A stretch of DNA of 64,000 nucleotides, taken from Gemmatimonadota bacterium (lineage in GTDB: Bacteria > Gemmatimonadota > Gemmatimonadetes > Gemmatimonadales > Gemmatimonadaceae). The stretch lies in assembly GCA_016714015.1 (NCBI GenBank), contig JADJNZ010000004.1, forward strand, positions 620,001 through 684,000, in the 5' to 3' direction. The notes beneath the pieces are model-generated. The model had not been told where the DNA came from, did no database searches, and saw only the letters and a program-made list of their open reading frames with translations. Shown here one piece after another: positions 42,840 to 51,090 of this stretch. A program made the translations under genes and the position numbers. How positions within the stretch are numbered: the first letter of the stretch is position 1; every line of letters begins with the position of its first letter.

Positions 42840-44152
42840 CGAGCCCCCGCCATCGCCACGGTGGAAGATCGGCGTCCCTTTATCAATGCTTCAAACTCCC
42901 CGCGGAACTTCTTGATCCCGCTCACCACCGGCGCACCGCAGGAGTCAGAAAGCACACAAATCGTCTTGCCGGTCATGGACTCGGAGAGCTCGAAGATCGT
43001 ATCGAGATCCTCGAACGTCCCCTGACCCGCCACGATCCGCTCCAGGATCTTCGTCATCCACGCCGTCCCTTCACGGCACTGCGTGCACTGCGCACAGCTC
43101 TCGTGCGCGTAGAACCGCGCCAGCCGCGCCAACTGCCTCGGCATCGATTGCGCATCGTCGAAGATGATCACGCCGCCGGACCCCAGCATCGTCCCGACTT
43201 CCATGAACCCTTCGTAGTCCATCTTCACCTGCTCGGCTTCCTCGATCGTGATCACCGGCACCGAACTCCCGCCGGGGATGAGCGCCTTGAACTTCCGGCC
43301 CGCCGGCGGTCCGCCGCACAGGTCGTACAGGAACTCCTTGAACGAGAAGCCCATCACCACTTCGTAGTTGCCCGGCTTCGCCACGTTGCCGCACACCGAG
43401 AAGAGCTTCGACCCCATGCTCTTCGGGCTCGACAGGCACATCGCCTTGTACCACTCGGCGCCGTTGTTCATGATGTGCGGCACCGCCGCCAGCGTCTCGA
43501 CGTTGTTGATCGTCGTCGGCATGCCGAAGAGCCCCGCGACGGCCGGGAACGGCGGCTTGATCCGCGGGTTCCCGCGCTTCCCTTCGATCGAGTTCATCAG
43601 GGCCGTCTCTTCGCCGCAGATGTACGCGCCGGCGCCCTTGTGCACCCAGATCTCCACGTCCTTCCCCGAGCCCATCGCGTTCTTCCCGATGATCCCGGCC
43701 GCCCGCGCCTCGGCGAGCGCCTTCTCCATCACCTGGATCGGCTCCGAGAACTCGCCGCGGATGTAGATGTAGGCCTTCGTCGCGCCGATCGCGTACGCCC
43801 CGATCGCCACCCCCTCGATGAGGGCGTGCGGCGTCCAGCGCATGATCTCCCGGTCCTTGAACGTCCCCGGCTCCGACTCGTCGGCGTTGCAGCAGAGGTA
43901 ATGCTGCTTCCCGTCGCCCGGCTTCATGAACGACCACTTGAGCCCGGTCGGGAACCCCGCCCCGCCGCGCCCACGCAGCCCCGAAGCCTTCACGATGTCG
44001 ACGATGGCCGTCGGCTCCATATGGAGCGCCTGCGCGAGCGCCTTGTACCCGCCACGCGCCTTCCACCCATCAAGCGTCCGCGCTTCGGGGTCGCCGAAGT
44101 GCTTGCTGAGGATCGGAGTCTCGCGAGGGTGCGACTTATGGGGATAACCCAT
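42836..44152 (-). CDS. nuoF: NADH-quinone oxidoreductase subunit F
   Basis: NADH dehydrogenase flavoprotein, 438 residues. NADH/FMN site GLRGRGGAGFPTGLKWSFMK, CNADESEPGTFKDRE and GAGAYICGEETALMNSIEG. The N3 [4Fe-4S] cluster is bound by ESCAQCTQCREGT and a distal Cys in LSDSCGAP. Separated from nuoE by about 120 bases containing a family B repeat. Confidence 0.97.
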   Translation of the reverse strand: MGYPHKSHPRETPILSKHFGDPEARTLDGWKARGGYKALAQALHMEPTAIVDIVKASGLRGRGGAGFPTGLKWSFMKPGDGKQHYLCCNADESEPGTFKDREIMRWTPHALIEGVAIGAYAIGATKAYIYIRGEFSEPIQVMEKALAEARAAGIIGKNAMGSGKDVEIWVHKGAGAYICGEETALMNSIEGKRGNPRIKPPFPAVAGLFGMPTTINNVETLAAVPHIMNNGAEWYKAMCLSSPKSMGSKLFSVCGNVAKPGNYEVVMGFSFKEFLYDLCGGPPAGRKFKALIPGGSSVPVITIEEAEQVKMDYEGFMEVGTMLGSGGVIIFDDAQSMPRQLARLARFYAHESCAQCTQCREGTAWMTKILERIVAGQGTFEDLDTIFELSESMTGKTICVLSDSCGAPVVSGIKKFRGEFEALIKGRRSSTVAMAGAR

Positions 44153-44203
44153 GGGAATGCTCTTGGGACTGGCTGTGATTGCTGCTGAGCAGGGAGGAAG
44201 GCT

Positions 44204-44270
44204 CAGAGGCCACAGAGGACAAGAGAACCGGGCAGCCCTGTTGGAAAGGCATCGCCGGTCCGCCTTTCGC
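44204..44270 (+). repeat. Repeat family B (CACAGAG element), degenerate copy between nuoF and nuoE
   Basis: CAGAGGCCACAGAGGACAAG, then CTGTTGGAAAGGCA and CCGCCTTTCG align in order with the left arm and centre of the element at 25939. The right arm is missing. Confidence 0.7.
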
Positions 44271-44273
44271 CCC

Positions 44274-44840
44274 TTATCCCTCTGCCTTGATCGCCTTTAA
44301 CGAGTCCGCCAGTATCTCCGGCACTTTTGCCGGCGTCACATTCTCGACATAGTCCTCATTGATCTGCACCGGCGTCGCGAACCCGCACGCCCCGAGGCAC
44401 TCGACCTCGATCACCGTGTACTTCCCATCCGGCGACGTCAGCCCCAGCTCCCGGCACCCCGTGAGCTCGAGGAACGCCTTCACCACGTCATCGGCCCCGG
44501 CACAGAGGCAGGGCGACGTCGTGCACACCTGGATGAAGTTCCGCCCCACCGGATGCTGGTGGTACATCGTGTAGAAGGTGACGACGCCCTTCACGTACGC
44601 CGCCGTACACCCTAGCTGTTCTCCTACTTCCTTCATCGAGTCTTCAGAGATCCACCCCCGCTCCTGCTGGATCATCCAAAGGGCCGGCAACAAGGCCGCC
44701 CGCTTCTCGGGATACCGCGAGATGATGTCATCCAGCTCCTTGCGCCGCGCCGACCCGGCCGTGAACACCGGCTCGTACGGCTCATGCCCATGCGAAGGAG
44801 CGGCGTGCCCGTGCCCGGGCGCCGAAGGTCCGTGGCTCAC
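44274..44840 (-). CDS. nuoE: NADH-quinone oxidoreductase subunit E
   Basis: 188 residues with the thioredoxin-like [2Fe-2S] (N1a) fold: Cys106, Cys111, Cys148, Cys152 (QVCTTSPCLCAGAD; VECLGACG). The N-terminus has a short His-rich stretch (GHGHAAPSHGHE). The last residues KAIKAEG resemble the family E-derived tail of FabD. GTG start overlapping the nuoD stop (GTGA). Confidence 0.96.
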   Translation of the reverse strand: MSHGPSAPGHGHAAPSHGHEPYEPVFTAGSARRKELDDIISRYPEKRAALLPALWMIQQERGWISEDSMKEVGEQLGCTAAYVKGVVTFYTMYHQHPVGRNFIQVCTTSPCLCAGADDVVKAFLELTGCRELGLTSPDGKYTVIEVECLGACGFATPVQINEDYVENVTPAKVPEILADSLKAIKAEG

Positions 44841-46072
44841 CGGTCGATCTCTCCCATGACGATGTCGATGGAGGCGTTGATCGCGATGACGTCGGAGAGC
44901 AGGTGCCCCTCCACCATCTTCGGGATCGCCGAGAGGTTCACATAGCTCGGCGGCCGGATGCGCCAGCGCACCGGCTTCGACGTCCCGTCCGAGACGAAGT
45001 AGTAGCCCTTCTCCCCCTTCGGCGACTCGATCGGCACGTACGTCTCGCCGATCGGCGGCCGGGGGCCTTCCATGACGAGCTTGAAGTGATGGATCATGCT
45101 CTCCATCTCGCTCGTCGCCTTGTGCTTGTGCGGCAGGATCACGCGCGGGTCGTCCACGTTCACCGGCCCGTCCGGCAGCCGCTTCACCGCCTGCTCCAGG
45201 ATGCGCACCGACTGCTTGAGCTCCTCCGAGCGCACCAGGAAGCGGTCATAGACGTCGCCGTTCGTCCCCACCGGCACGTCGAAGTCGTAGGTCTCGTAGT
45301 CGAGGTACGGGAAGTCCTTGCGGACGTCGTACGCCACGCCCGAGGCGCGGAGCATCGGACCCGAGAGGCCGTAGTTCAGCGCCTCCTGCGGCGACATCAC
45401 GCCCAGGCCCACCGTGCGCCCCACCCAGATCGCGTTGCGCGTGAGCATCCGATCGACCTGGTCCAGCGTCTTGGGGAAGCGCTCCAGGAAGCCCTTGAGC
45501 CCGTCCACCCAGCCGTCCGGCACGTCGGCGATCATGCCGCCCACGCGGGTGCCGCTCGTCGTGAGCCGCGCGCCCGTCCACCCTTCGAGCAGCTTGTAGA
45601 CGTTCTCGCGCTCCTGGAAGCTCCACAGGAAGGGCGTGAACGCGCCGATGTCGATGCAGGTCGTCCCCAGCCAGACCAGGTGCGAGATGATGCGCGACAG
45701 CTCCATCGCGATCACCCGCAGGACCGTGCACCGCTCCGTGATCTCGATCCCGAAGAGCCGCTCGGCGCCCAGCACGAAGGCGACGTTGTTGCCCATCGAG
45801 TTGAGGTAGTCCTCGCGGTCCGTCCACGGGATGATCTGGTTGTACTGCCGGTACTCGCCGATCTTCTCGAAGCCGCAGTGCAGGTAGCCCACGTGCGGGA
45901 TGCAGCGGACCACCGTCTCGCCATCGAGCTCCAGCACCAGCCGGAGCACGCCGTGCGTCGCCGGGTGCTGCGGGCCGATGTTGATGAGCATGTGCTCGCC
46001 TTCGAGCTCCGGCCCGAAGGCCTCCTCGGGCGTGCGGTGCTTGATCTCCATCTCCACCATGCGGGTGGCCAT
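44837..46072 (-). CDS. nuoD: NADH-quinone oxidoreductase subunit D
   Basis: 411 residues, 49-kDa quinone-site subunit. INIGPQHPATHGVLRLVLEL (conserved His), HVGYLHCGFEKIGEYRQYNQ and the C-terminal GHLLSDVIAINASIDIVMGE IDR end are characteristic. Start ATG at 46072, two bases after the nuoC stop. Confidence 0.97.
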   Translation of the reverse strand: MATRMVEMEIKHRTPEEAFGPELEGEHMLINIGPQHPATHGVLRLVLELDGETVVRCIPHVGYLHCGFEKIGEYRQYNQIIPWTDREDYLNSMGNNVAFVLGAERLFGIEITERCTVLRVIAMELSRIISHLVWLGTTCIDIGAFTPFLWSFQERENVYKLLEGWTGARLTTSGTRVGGMIADVPDGWVDGLKGFLERFPKTLDQVDRMLTRNAIWVGRTVGLGVMSPQEALNYGLSGPMLRASGVAYDVRKDFPYLDYETYDFDVPVGTNGDVYDRFLVRSEELKQSVRILEQAVKRLPDGPVNVDDPRVILPHKHKATSEMESMIHHFKLVMEGPRPPIGETYVPIESPKGEKGYYFVSDGTSKPVRWRIRPPSYVNLSAIPKMVEGHLLSDVIAINASIDIVMGEIDR

Positions 46073-46074
46073 CG

Positions 46075-46794
46075 CTATTCCCCCACCTTCTCGCCGCCGG
46101 CGAGCCGCTTGCGCATGTCCGCCGGGAGGTGACCGAACGCCTCGGCCACGCTGAGTTCTTCCATGGAGTACTTCGCCTCGGGGTCCTGGCTGAGCGCGTT
46201 CTTGAGCTGCTCCGAGCGCGAGAACCGGCCGCGCAGCGGGAAATCCTTCCGGAGGGGGAACCCTTCCTTGTACTGCTCCCAGAGCAGGATCCGGCGCAGG
46301 TCCGGGTGCCCCGCGAAGGTGATGCCGAACATGTCGTAGCACTCGCGCTCGAGCCAATCCGCGCCCTTCCACACCGGCCACACCGACGGCACTTCGAGCG
46401 GCGTCTTCCCGTCCTTCGGGATCTCCGCCTTGAGGCGCAGGAAGCGCCGGTACTTGATGGAGCGGATGTGCCAGACCACTTCGATGGGACGCACGTGGTC
46501 GCGATACTCGACCGCAGTGACGTCCGAGAGGTACTCGTAGGACTGCGACGGGTCCGACTGCAGCCAGGCGCAGATCTCCCCGACCTTCGTCCGCTCGACG
46601 AACACGGTGGTCTCCCCCCACCCCACTTCGGAGCGCCCGATGGCTCCGCCGAACTTCGCTCGCAAGGCCGCGACGGAAGGGTTGGCCGGACCGCCTTTGT
46701 AGGCCACTTTCTTCGGCGTCACCGGCTGATCCCCGCCCGGCATGACGATCTCGAACGTAGGCTCCGACAGAGCCTTCATCCTTTCTCCACTCAT
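46075..46794 (-). CDS. nuoC: NADH-quinone oxidoreductase subunit C
   Basis: 239 residues, 30-kDa subunit, not fused to NuoD. The signature ERECYDMFGITFAGHPDLRR is intact, followed by EGFPLRKDFPLRGRF. The N-terminal MSGERMKALSEP again contains family E-like DNA (46771-46791). ATG overlaps the nuoB stop (ATGA). Confidence 0.96.
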   Translation of the reverse strand: MSGERMKALSEPTFEIVMPGGDQPVTPKKVAYKGGPANPSVAALRAKFGGAIGRSEVGWGETTVFVERTKVGEICAWLQSDPSQSYEYLSDVTAVEYRDHVRPIEVVWHIRSIKYRRFLRLKAEIPKDGKTPLEVPSVWPVWKGADWLERECYDMFGITFAGHPDLRRILLWEQYKEGFPLRKDFPLRGRFSRSEQLKNALSQDPEAKYSMEELSVAEAFGHLPADMRKRLAGGEKVGE

Positions 46795-47438
46795 GGCGTC
46801 GACCGCGTCTGATGCACGGAGTTACCGAAGGGCTCAGAGAGCTCGTCGATCCTCGACGGCGGGATGTAGAGCTGCGACGTGGGGTCCGGCATCAGCTCGT
46901 CACGGATGGCTTCGTTGCCCATGCGCTCTTCCCTGACCTTCTTCTGCAGCATCATGATGCCGTAGATGAGGCCTTCCGGGCGCGGCGGGCATCCCGGGAC
47001 GTAGACGTCCACCGGGATGATCGTGTCGATCCCCTGCACCACCGCGTAGGAGTCGAACATGCCGCCCGAGGAGGCGCAGGCGCCCATGGAGATGACCCAC
47101 TTGGGCTGCGGCATCTGCTGGTAGATGCGGCGGATGACCGGGGCGAGCTTGAACGGGACGCGGCCGGCGCAGATGAGGACGTCCGACTGGCGCGGCGAGA
47201 AGGACATGCGCTCCATGCCGAAGCGCGCGAGGTCGAAGTGGGAGGCCGCCGAGGCCATGAACTCGATGGCGCAGCAGGCGGTGCCGAAGGGCATGGGCCA
47301 GAGGGAGTTGGCGCGTCCCCAGTTGACCACGAAGTCGAGCGACGTGGTGACGAAGGGCTGGTCGCCTGCGGCGTCGTACTCGTACTTGAGCTTGCCGTCG
47401 GGATTGGACCCCGAGGCCATCCACTGCTTCAATCCCAT
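46791..47438 (-). CDS. nuoB: NADH-quinone oxidoreductase subunit B
   Basis: 215 residues, binds cluster N2 through Cys55, Cys56, Cys121 and Cys150 (GTACCAIEFM; SMGACASSGG; VPGCPPRPEG). The C-terminal 40 residues extend beyond the minimal family and end in a Ser/Thr-rich tail. Overlaps nuoA by 10 bases. Confidence 0.97.
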   Translation of the reverse strand: MGLKQWMASGSNPDGKLKYEYDAAGDQPFVTTSLDFVVNWGRANSLWPMPFGTACCAIEFMASAASHFDLARFGMERMSFSPRQSDVLICAGRVPFKLAPVIRRIYQQMPQPKWVISMGACASSGGMFDSYAVVQGIDTIIPVDVYVPGCPPRPEGLIYGIMMLQKKVREERMGNEAIRDELMPDPTSQLYIPPSRIDELSEPFGNSVHQTRSTP

Positions 47439-47833
47439 TGGAGGGCTCCCTTCTTCCAGATGTAGACGTAGCCGGCGAGGAGGATGGTCATGAAGACCAG
47501 CATCTCGCCGAGGCCGAAGAACGAGATGGAGCCTGCCGGGCAGGCGCCGCCCACGAGGGCCACCGAGCAGGAGAGTTGGCGGAAGTAGGCGCCCCAGGGG
47601 ATCATGAACACCGTCTCGATGTCGAAGACGATGAAGAGCATGGCCACCATGTAGAACTTCACGGAGAACCGTTCCCGCGCGTCGTTGATGACGGGGATGC
47701 CGGACTCGTAGGGCTGCTGCTTGACCGGGGTCGGGCGGCTGCGCGTGATGAGGTGCGCGAGGCCGAGGATGAGGACCGCGTTGACGGCGACGAAGCCGAC
47801 GAGGAGCAGGACGGGCAGGTACGTCCGTTCCAT
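47429..47833 (-). CDS. nuoA: NADH-quinone oxidoreductase subunit A
   Basis: 134 residues, three helices. YESGIPVINDARERFSVKFY and MLFIVFDIETVFMIPWGAYF are the defining loops. An extra short loop with two Cys (LSCSVALVGGACPAGS) lies between helices 2 and 3. First gene of the operon; start ATG at 47833. Confidence 0.96.
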   Translation of the reverse strand: MERTYLPVLLLVGFVAVNAVLILGLAHLITRSRPTPVKQQPYESGIPVINDARERFSVKFYMVAMLFIVFDIETVFMIPWGAYFRQLSCSVALVGGACPAGSISFFGLGEMLVFMTILLAGYVYIWKKGALQWD

Positions 47834-48073
47834 AGGGGGGGAGAGCGGGCGTTGGGGTTCGTGAATTATTTCACGAGCTTCATACTTTCGGGTGGGAAAG
47901 TAGCCGCGGGGGGTGCGGGAGGCAACCCAAGTTGAAGCGGGTGAAGGGGATGGGTGGAAAATCCCGAGCGGTGGGTTCGGAATGCCCCGGGACTGATTGA
48001 CGGGGGGAGGTCGCGGGGCGAGGATTAGCCCAGTATCGGCAGGCAGTTCCCCACCCCACACCCCAAAGGGCAC
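47834..48073. promoter_or_regulatory. Divergent intergenic region between nuoA and dcd
   Basis: 240 bases that must carry promoters for the nuo operon (minus) and dcd (plus). A relative AT-rich patch (GAATTATTTCACGAGCTTCA near 47861-47880) lies about 35 bases before nuoA and is the best candidate for its promoter or leader. I cannot assign -35/-10 boxes. Confidence 0.4.
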
Positions 48074-48850
48074 GTGTCAATCAAGAACGACCGCTGGATC
48101 ACGGAGATGGCGACGAAGCACGGGATGATCGAGCCGTTCGAGTCGTCGCAGCAGCGCGACGGGGTGGTGTCCTATGGCGTGTCGGCGTACGGGTACGACA
48201 TGCGGGTGGCGCCGGAGTACAAGATCTTCACGAATGTGCTGAGCTCGATCGTGGATCCGAAGCATTTCGATCCGAAGAGCTTCGTGGAGTTCGAGGGGCC
48301 GGTTTGCATCGTGCCGCCGAACTCGTTCGCGCTCGCGCGGTCCGTTGAGTACTTCCGGATTCCGCGGAATGTCATGACGATCACGGTCGGGAAGTCGACG
48401 TATGCGCGGTGCGGGATCATTACGAACGTGACGCCCTTTGAGCCCGAGTGGGAAGGTTACGTCACGCTCGAGATCTCGAATACCACTCCCCTGCCGGCCA
48501 AGATCTATTCGAATGAAGGGATTGCGCAGGTGCTCTTCTTCGAGGGGGATGAGGGGCCGCTGGTTTCCTACCGCGACAAGAAGGGGAAGTATCAGGGGCA
48601 CAGACTGCCTCGAGCGCGAAAAGACTGTCCTCGATCTTTGAGCGTGCGGCCGCAGCGATTGCTGCGATGTCGCCGGAGCATAGAATCCAGGCTCGATCTC
48701 CAGCACGCAACCGGGCGAAGGCATGCGCGAAGAGGTCCTGTTCTCCGCGGTCGAGTCCTACGGCGGCTGGATCGGCTAGCAGATACTCCGCGCGTTCAGC
48801 CTCTGCGACTCGATGAACGGCGTCGAGTCGTGAAAGGTCAGAGTCTGTGA
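48074..48850 (+). CDS. dcd: dCTP deaminase, C-terminus replaced at a junction near 48,599
   Basis: Makes dUTP from dCTP for thymidylate synthesis. Residues 1-175 are a near-complete Dcd: VSYGVSAYGYDMRVAPEYKI, GKSTYARCGI, and EGYVTLEISNTTPLPAKIYS with the catalytic Glu. Family members normally end about ten residues after KGKYQG. Here, after Gly175 (base 48,598), the frame runs into unrelated sequence and stops only at 48,850, adding some 80 non-homologous residues. The foreign part is antisense to a PIN-domain gene. The real gene is therefore truncated at its 3' end. GTG start at 48074. Confidence 0.88.
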   Translation: MSIKNDRWITEMATKHGMIEPFESSQQRDGVVSYGVSAYGYDMRVAPEYKIFTNVLSSIVDPKHFDPKSFVEFEGPVCIVPPNSFALARSVEYFRIPRNVMTITVGKSTYARCGIITNVTPFEPEWEGYVTLEISNTTPLPAKIYSNEGIAQVLFFEGDEGPLVSYRDKKGKYQGHRLPRARKDCPRSLSVRPQRLLRCRRSIESRLDLQHATGRRHARRGPVLRGRVLRRLDRLADTPRVQPLRLDERRRVVKGQSL

Positions 48851-49031
48851 CGACAACATACCCCGAGGCTCCGGAATCGCCCCGCAGAGACTCCGCTCGA
48901 CACTCCTCCACCGTCTGCACGAGCAATGCGCCTGACAGAGCGTTCCAGGTGCCTGTTCGCACTGCTTCTATGATGACGTTCGTATCGACGAGCACAACGG
49001 TTCTGCTCAGCGGAATGTCGTCAATCAGCAA
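48462..49031 (-). CDS. PIN-domain ribonuclease toxin, 3' end lost at the dcd junction
   Basis: The PIN fold is clear up to about residue 145: Asp16 in VLVDTNVIIEAV, acidic QTVEECRAESL, GEQDLFAHAFARL and SGDIAAIAAA supply the acidic metal site. The continuation RSKIEDSLFALEAVCAP reaches base about 48,600; beyond it the frame reads antisense dcd and is not genuine. So the last 15-25 residues of the toxin are probably lost. Start is TTG at 49031 with a GGAGAG Shine-Dalgarno about 6 bases upstream. It follows an XRE-ImmA gene, a common PIN toxin partner. Confidence 0.75.
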   Translation of the reverse strand: MLIDDIPLSRTVVLVDTNVIIEAVRTGTWNALSGALLVQTVEECRAESLRGDSGASGYVVVTDSDLSRLDAVHRVAEAERAEYLLADPAAVGLDRGEQDLFAHAFARLRAGDRAWILCSGDIAAIAAAARSKIEDSLFALEAVCAPDTSPSCRGRKPAAPHPPRRRAPAQSLHSNRSWPAGEWYSRSRA

Positions 49032-49051
49032 AGCTCTCTCCGTACTTTCGC

Positions 49052-50147
49052 CTAAGAATCGAAGGAGAGAGGCCTGCCATACGATCGGCAGAGGTCCGCG
49101 AGGTCCGACGGAGTCAGTCCGAGGAGGCTAGAAGCACGTCTCACAGACAGACGTCCCGCCTCGAGCGCGCCATGGACACGTTCGACAAAGGCCGCGCTGA
49201 AGAGTGGCGGCGGCCCACCTGAGAGCTCAGCCGAGAGGCCCGTCACAGACACCATCTCGGATTTCGAGAGGAGGCCAAGGTTCACGCAGCGGTACTGTAG
49301 CGCGCTGGCGCTTACGCGCAGCGAACGTGCGTTGAAAGAAAGCCAATCACGAAGGTTGGCTCCGGCGCGGTTCGCAAAACGAGCGCACTGACTTCTCCGG
49401 CATGAGCAGGGAAGCGGCGAAGACATTCGCTAACTGTTCCACGCGATTGCCTTTGGTCGCAGCAGGTTCCCATGACTCCACGCGTCCCGGAGGCATCGCA
49501 TCCCAGGTCAGCACATGGAACAGTTCGTGAGCGAGGTCAAAGGCTCGGCGGCTGGGCACCTCGCTGCGATTCACAAGGATCGTCTGGAGCCCCGGGAGAT
49601 GCGACGCCGCCCCCGAAAGGCCGTGCGGAGCATCCACGTAGAGCACCAGCACTCCAAGCTCGCGCTCGATTGCGTGCTGTAGTGACTCAGCAGGAGATTC
49701 GCCCAGCCTCCATCGCTCTCGAATTCCCTCGGCGCTGGCAGCCGCATCCTCGAAAGACGAATACTTGCTTAGTTCGAGCTTTTGGCCCAGAAACGTCGGC
49801 TCAATCCCCGCCTGTCGTCCGAGCTCACGGTACGTGGCAATCCACGACCCCGCGCGCTCGGCGAACTCATCGACGGCACTCGGGGATAGCGCCTCAACTC
49901 GGAAGTTGAAACAGCCCTCACCAACGAGCTTAAAGGGATCGAGGAGAGCCTCGACGGGAACGTGGAAGAGCCTCGAGAGGGAGACCAGCTCCTCCGCGTC
50001 AACGCGACGCTTACCGTTCTCGATGTCGGAGACCGACTGGCGGTCCTTGAGCTGAAGCGCAGTTGCCAGCTCATCCTGTGTCATCTTCGCCTGCTCTCGA
50101 AACCACTTCACGCGGCGAGCCAACAGGAGCTGCGATGCATCGGGCAT
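49052..50147 (-). pseudogene. XRE-ImmA/IrrE fusion (HTH plus M78 metallopeptidase) antitoxin, one frameshift
   Basis: N-terminal XRE helix-turn-helix (KMTQDELATALQLKDRQSVS, about residues 15-70), then an ImmA/IrrE domain with zinc motif HELFH at 207-211 (RAFDLAHELFHVLTW). The frame stops early at 49347. The proper C-terminus (NLRDWLSFNARSLRVSASAL; PPLFSAAFVERVHGALEAG) continues in another frame to 49052. Removing one T from the T4 run at 49376-49379 (A4 on the plus strand) restores one protein of about 364 residues. Regulators of this kind repress their own operon and control a PIN or related toxin. Confidence 0.8.
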
Positions 50148-50162
50148 AACACACAATATGAG

Positions 50163-50184
50163 CTTGCATTTCACTATTTGCAAG
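50163..50184. promoter_or_regulatory. Inverted repeat upstream of the XRE-ImmA gene, candidate autoregulatory operator
   Basis: CTTGCA and TGCAAG are perfect complements separated by the AT-rich TTTCACTATT. They lie 16 bases upstream of the XRE start codon, where an HTH repressor would be expected to bind. Confidence 0.5.
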
Positions 50185-50357
50185 ACCACACGGGCTGTGC
50201 CACGTAAGGGTTTCCCTTGTCGCGCGACTCGCGCGACCGGCAAGGACAATGAAGTGCGCCTGCTTCGGCTCGAGCGAACGCGGCCAAATTACCTCGCAGT
50301 GGGGCCGAGCCCGCCAAGCCGAACTTCTGGGGTGGGAGCTGCGGCTGGGCGCAGTCC

Positions 50358-51086
50358 TTACGCGTCGAGGGGAGCCAGCATGCGCATCTCGAGCAGTCCG
50401 CGAAACTGCTGCCGGAGTTGCCTGGCGAACAAATGATCGTTCACCAGAACGCCCGCCTCGATATTCCGATACTGTGCGGCCTCCGTGAGGTTCGCCGACG
50501 TTACCAAGGCGCACTGTTCGTCAACGATGACGCACTTGGCGTGCAGAACGGCCCTGGTCTCCGGATCTGAATCGAGGGATCGCGGGTCATAGTAGACCTC
50601 CGGGCGCCGCTCCCACGGCCAGTGCCGTTGGAAGAAGCGCTGCCGGTACTGCTCGACGATCGACCCTGCATCCCCTCGGATCGCCTGTCGGTCGGTGGAC
50701 ATTGATGAACAAGCGAACAGACAACTCAGGTATGTCGCGCATCCGCTGAGCTAGCTCGGCAAAGATGTTCTCGCCGTCATGAACGGCGTAGCCCGAGACA
50801 TCAACCGAACGGTGTGCCGATCTGAACAGCTCGCGCACGAGAGCTGCCGTGTCTCGCGATCCTGCCCCTCTCTCTCGGGTCCGGACCAGACGAGCTCAAG
50901 CCGCTTGTCTGCCTTCGACTCAGCTTGCTTGCGCTCCGCAGCCACCGCGTCGAGCAATGCCGCTGTGCCATCTCTACCGAGCTGCGCAACGAACTGGCGC
51001 AGTTCCGGCGGAGCGCTTTGGCCCGCACGGACACGCGCAGCGAGCTCGAGGAGGGCTGCGTACGAGTGCTCGGGAAGGATTCGCAT
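50358..51086 (-). pseudogene. drmC: DrmC, phospholipase D-like nuclease of class 1 DISARM, two frameshifts
   Basis: About 242 residues when repaired. The N-terminal helical part (RILPEHSYAALLELAARVRA) is in one frame. The middle (ALVRELFRSAHRSVDVSGYA) is in a second, and the catalytic part in a third. The PLD motif HxK(x)4D is LHAKCVIVDEQCALVTSANL, with EAAQYRNIEAGVLV after it. Breaks: about 50,850 (one base missing before ACGGCAGCT) and in the C4 run at 50672-50675 (one base missing). It follows drmB by four bases, as in other DISARM loci. Confidence 0.82.
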
Positions 51087-51090
51087 TCGC

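Noticed and set aside
48600..48850. A dcd fused to a new C-terminal domain
   Set aside because: The extra 80 residues are antisense to a PIN-domain gene and are not domain-like; truncation at a junction explains it better.
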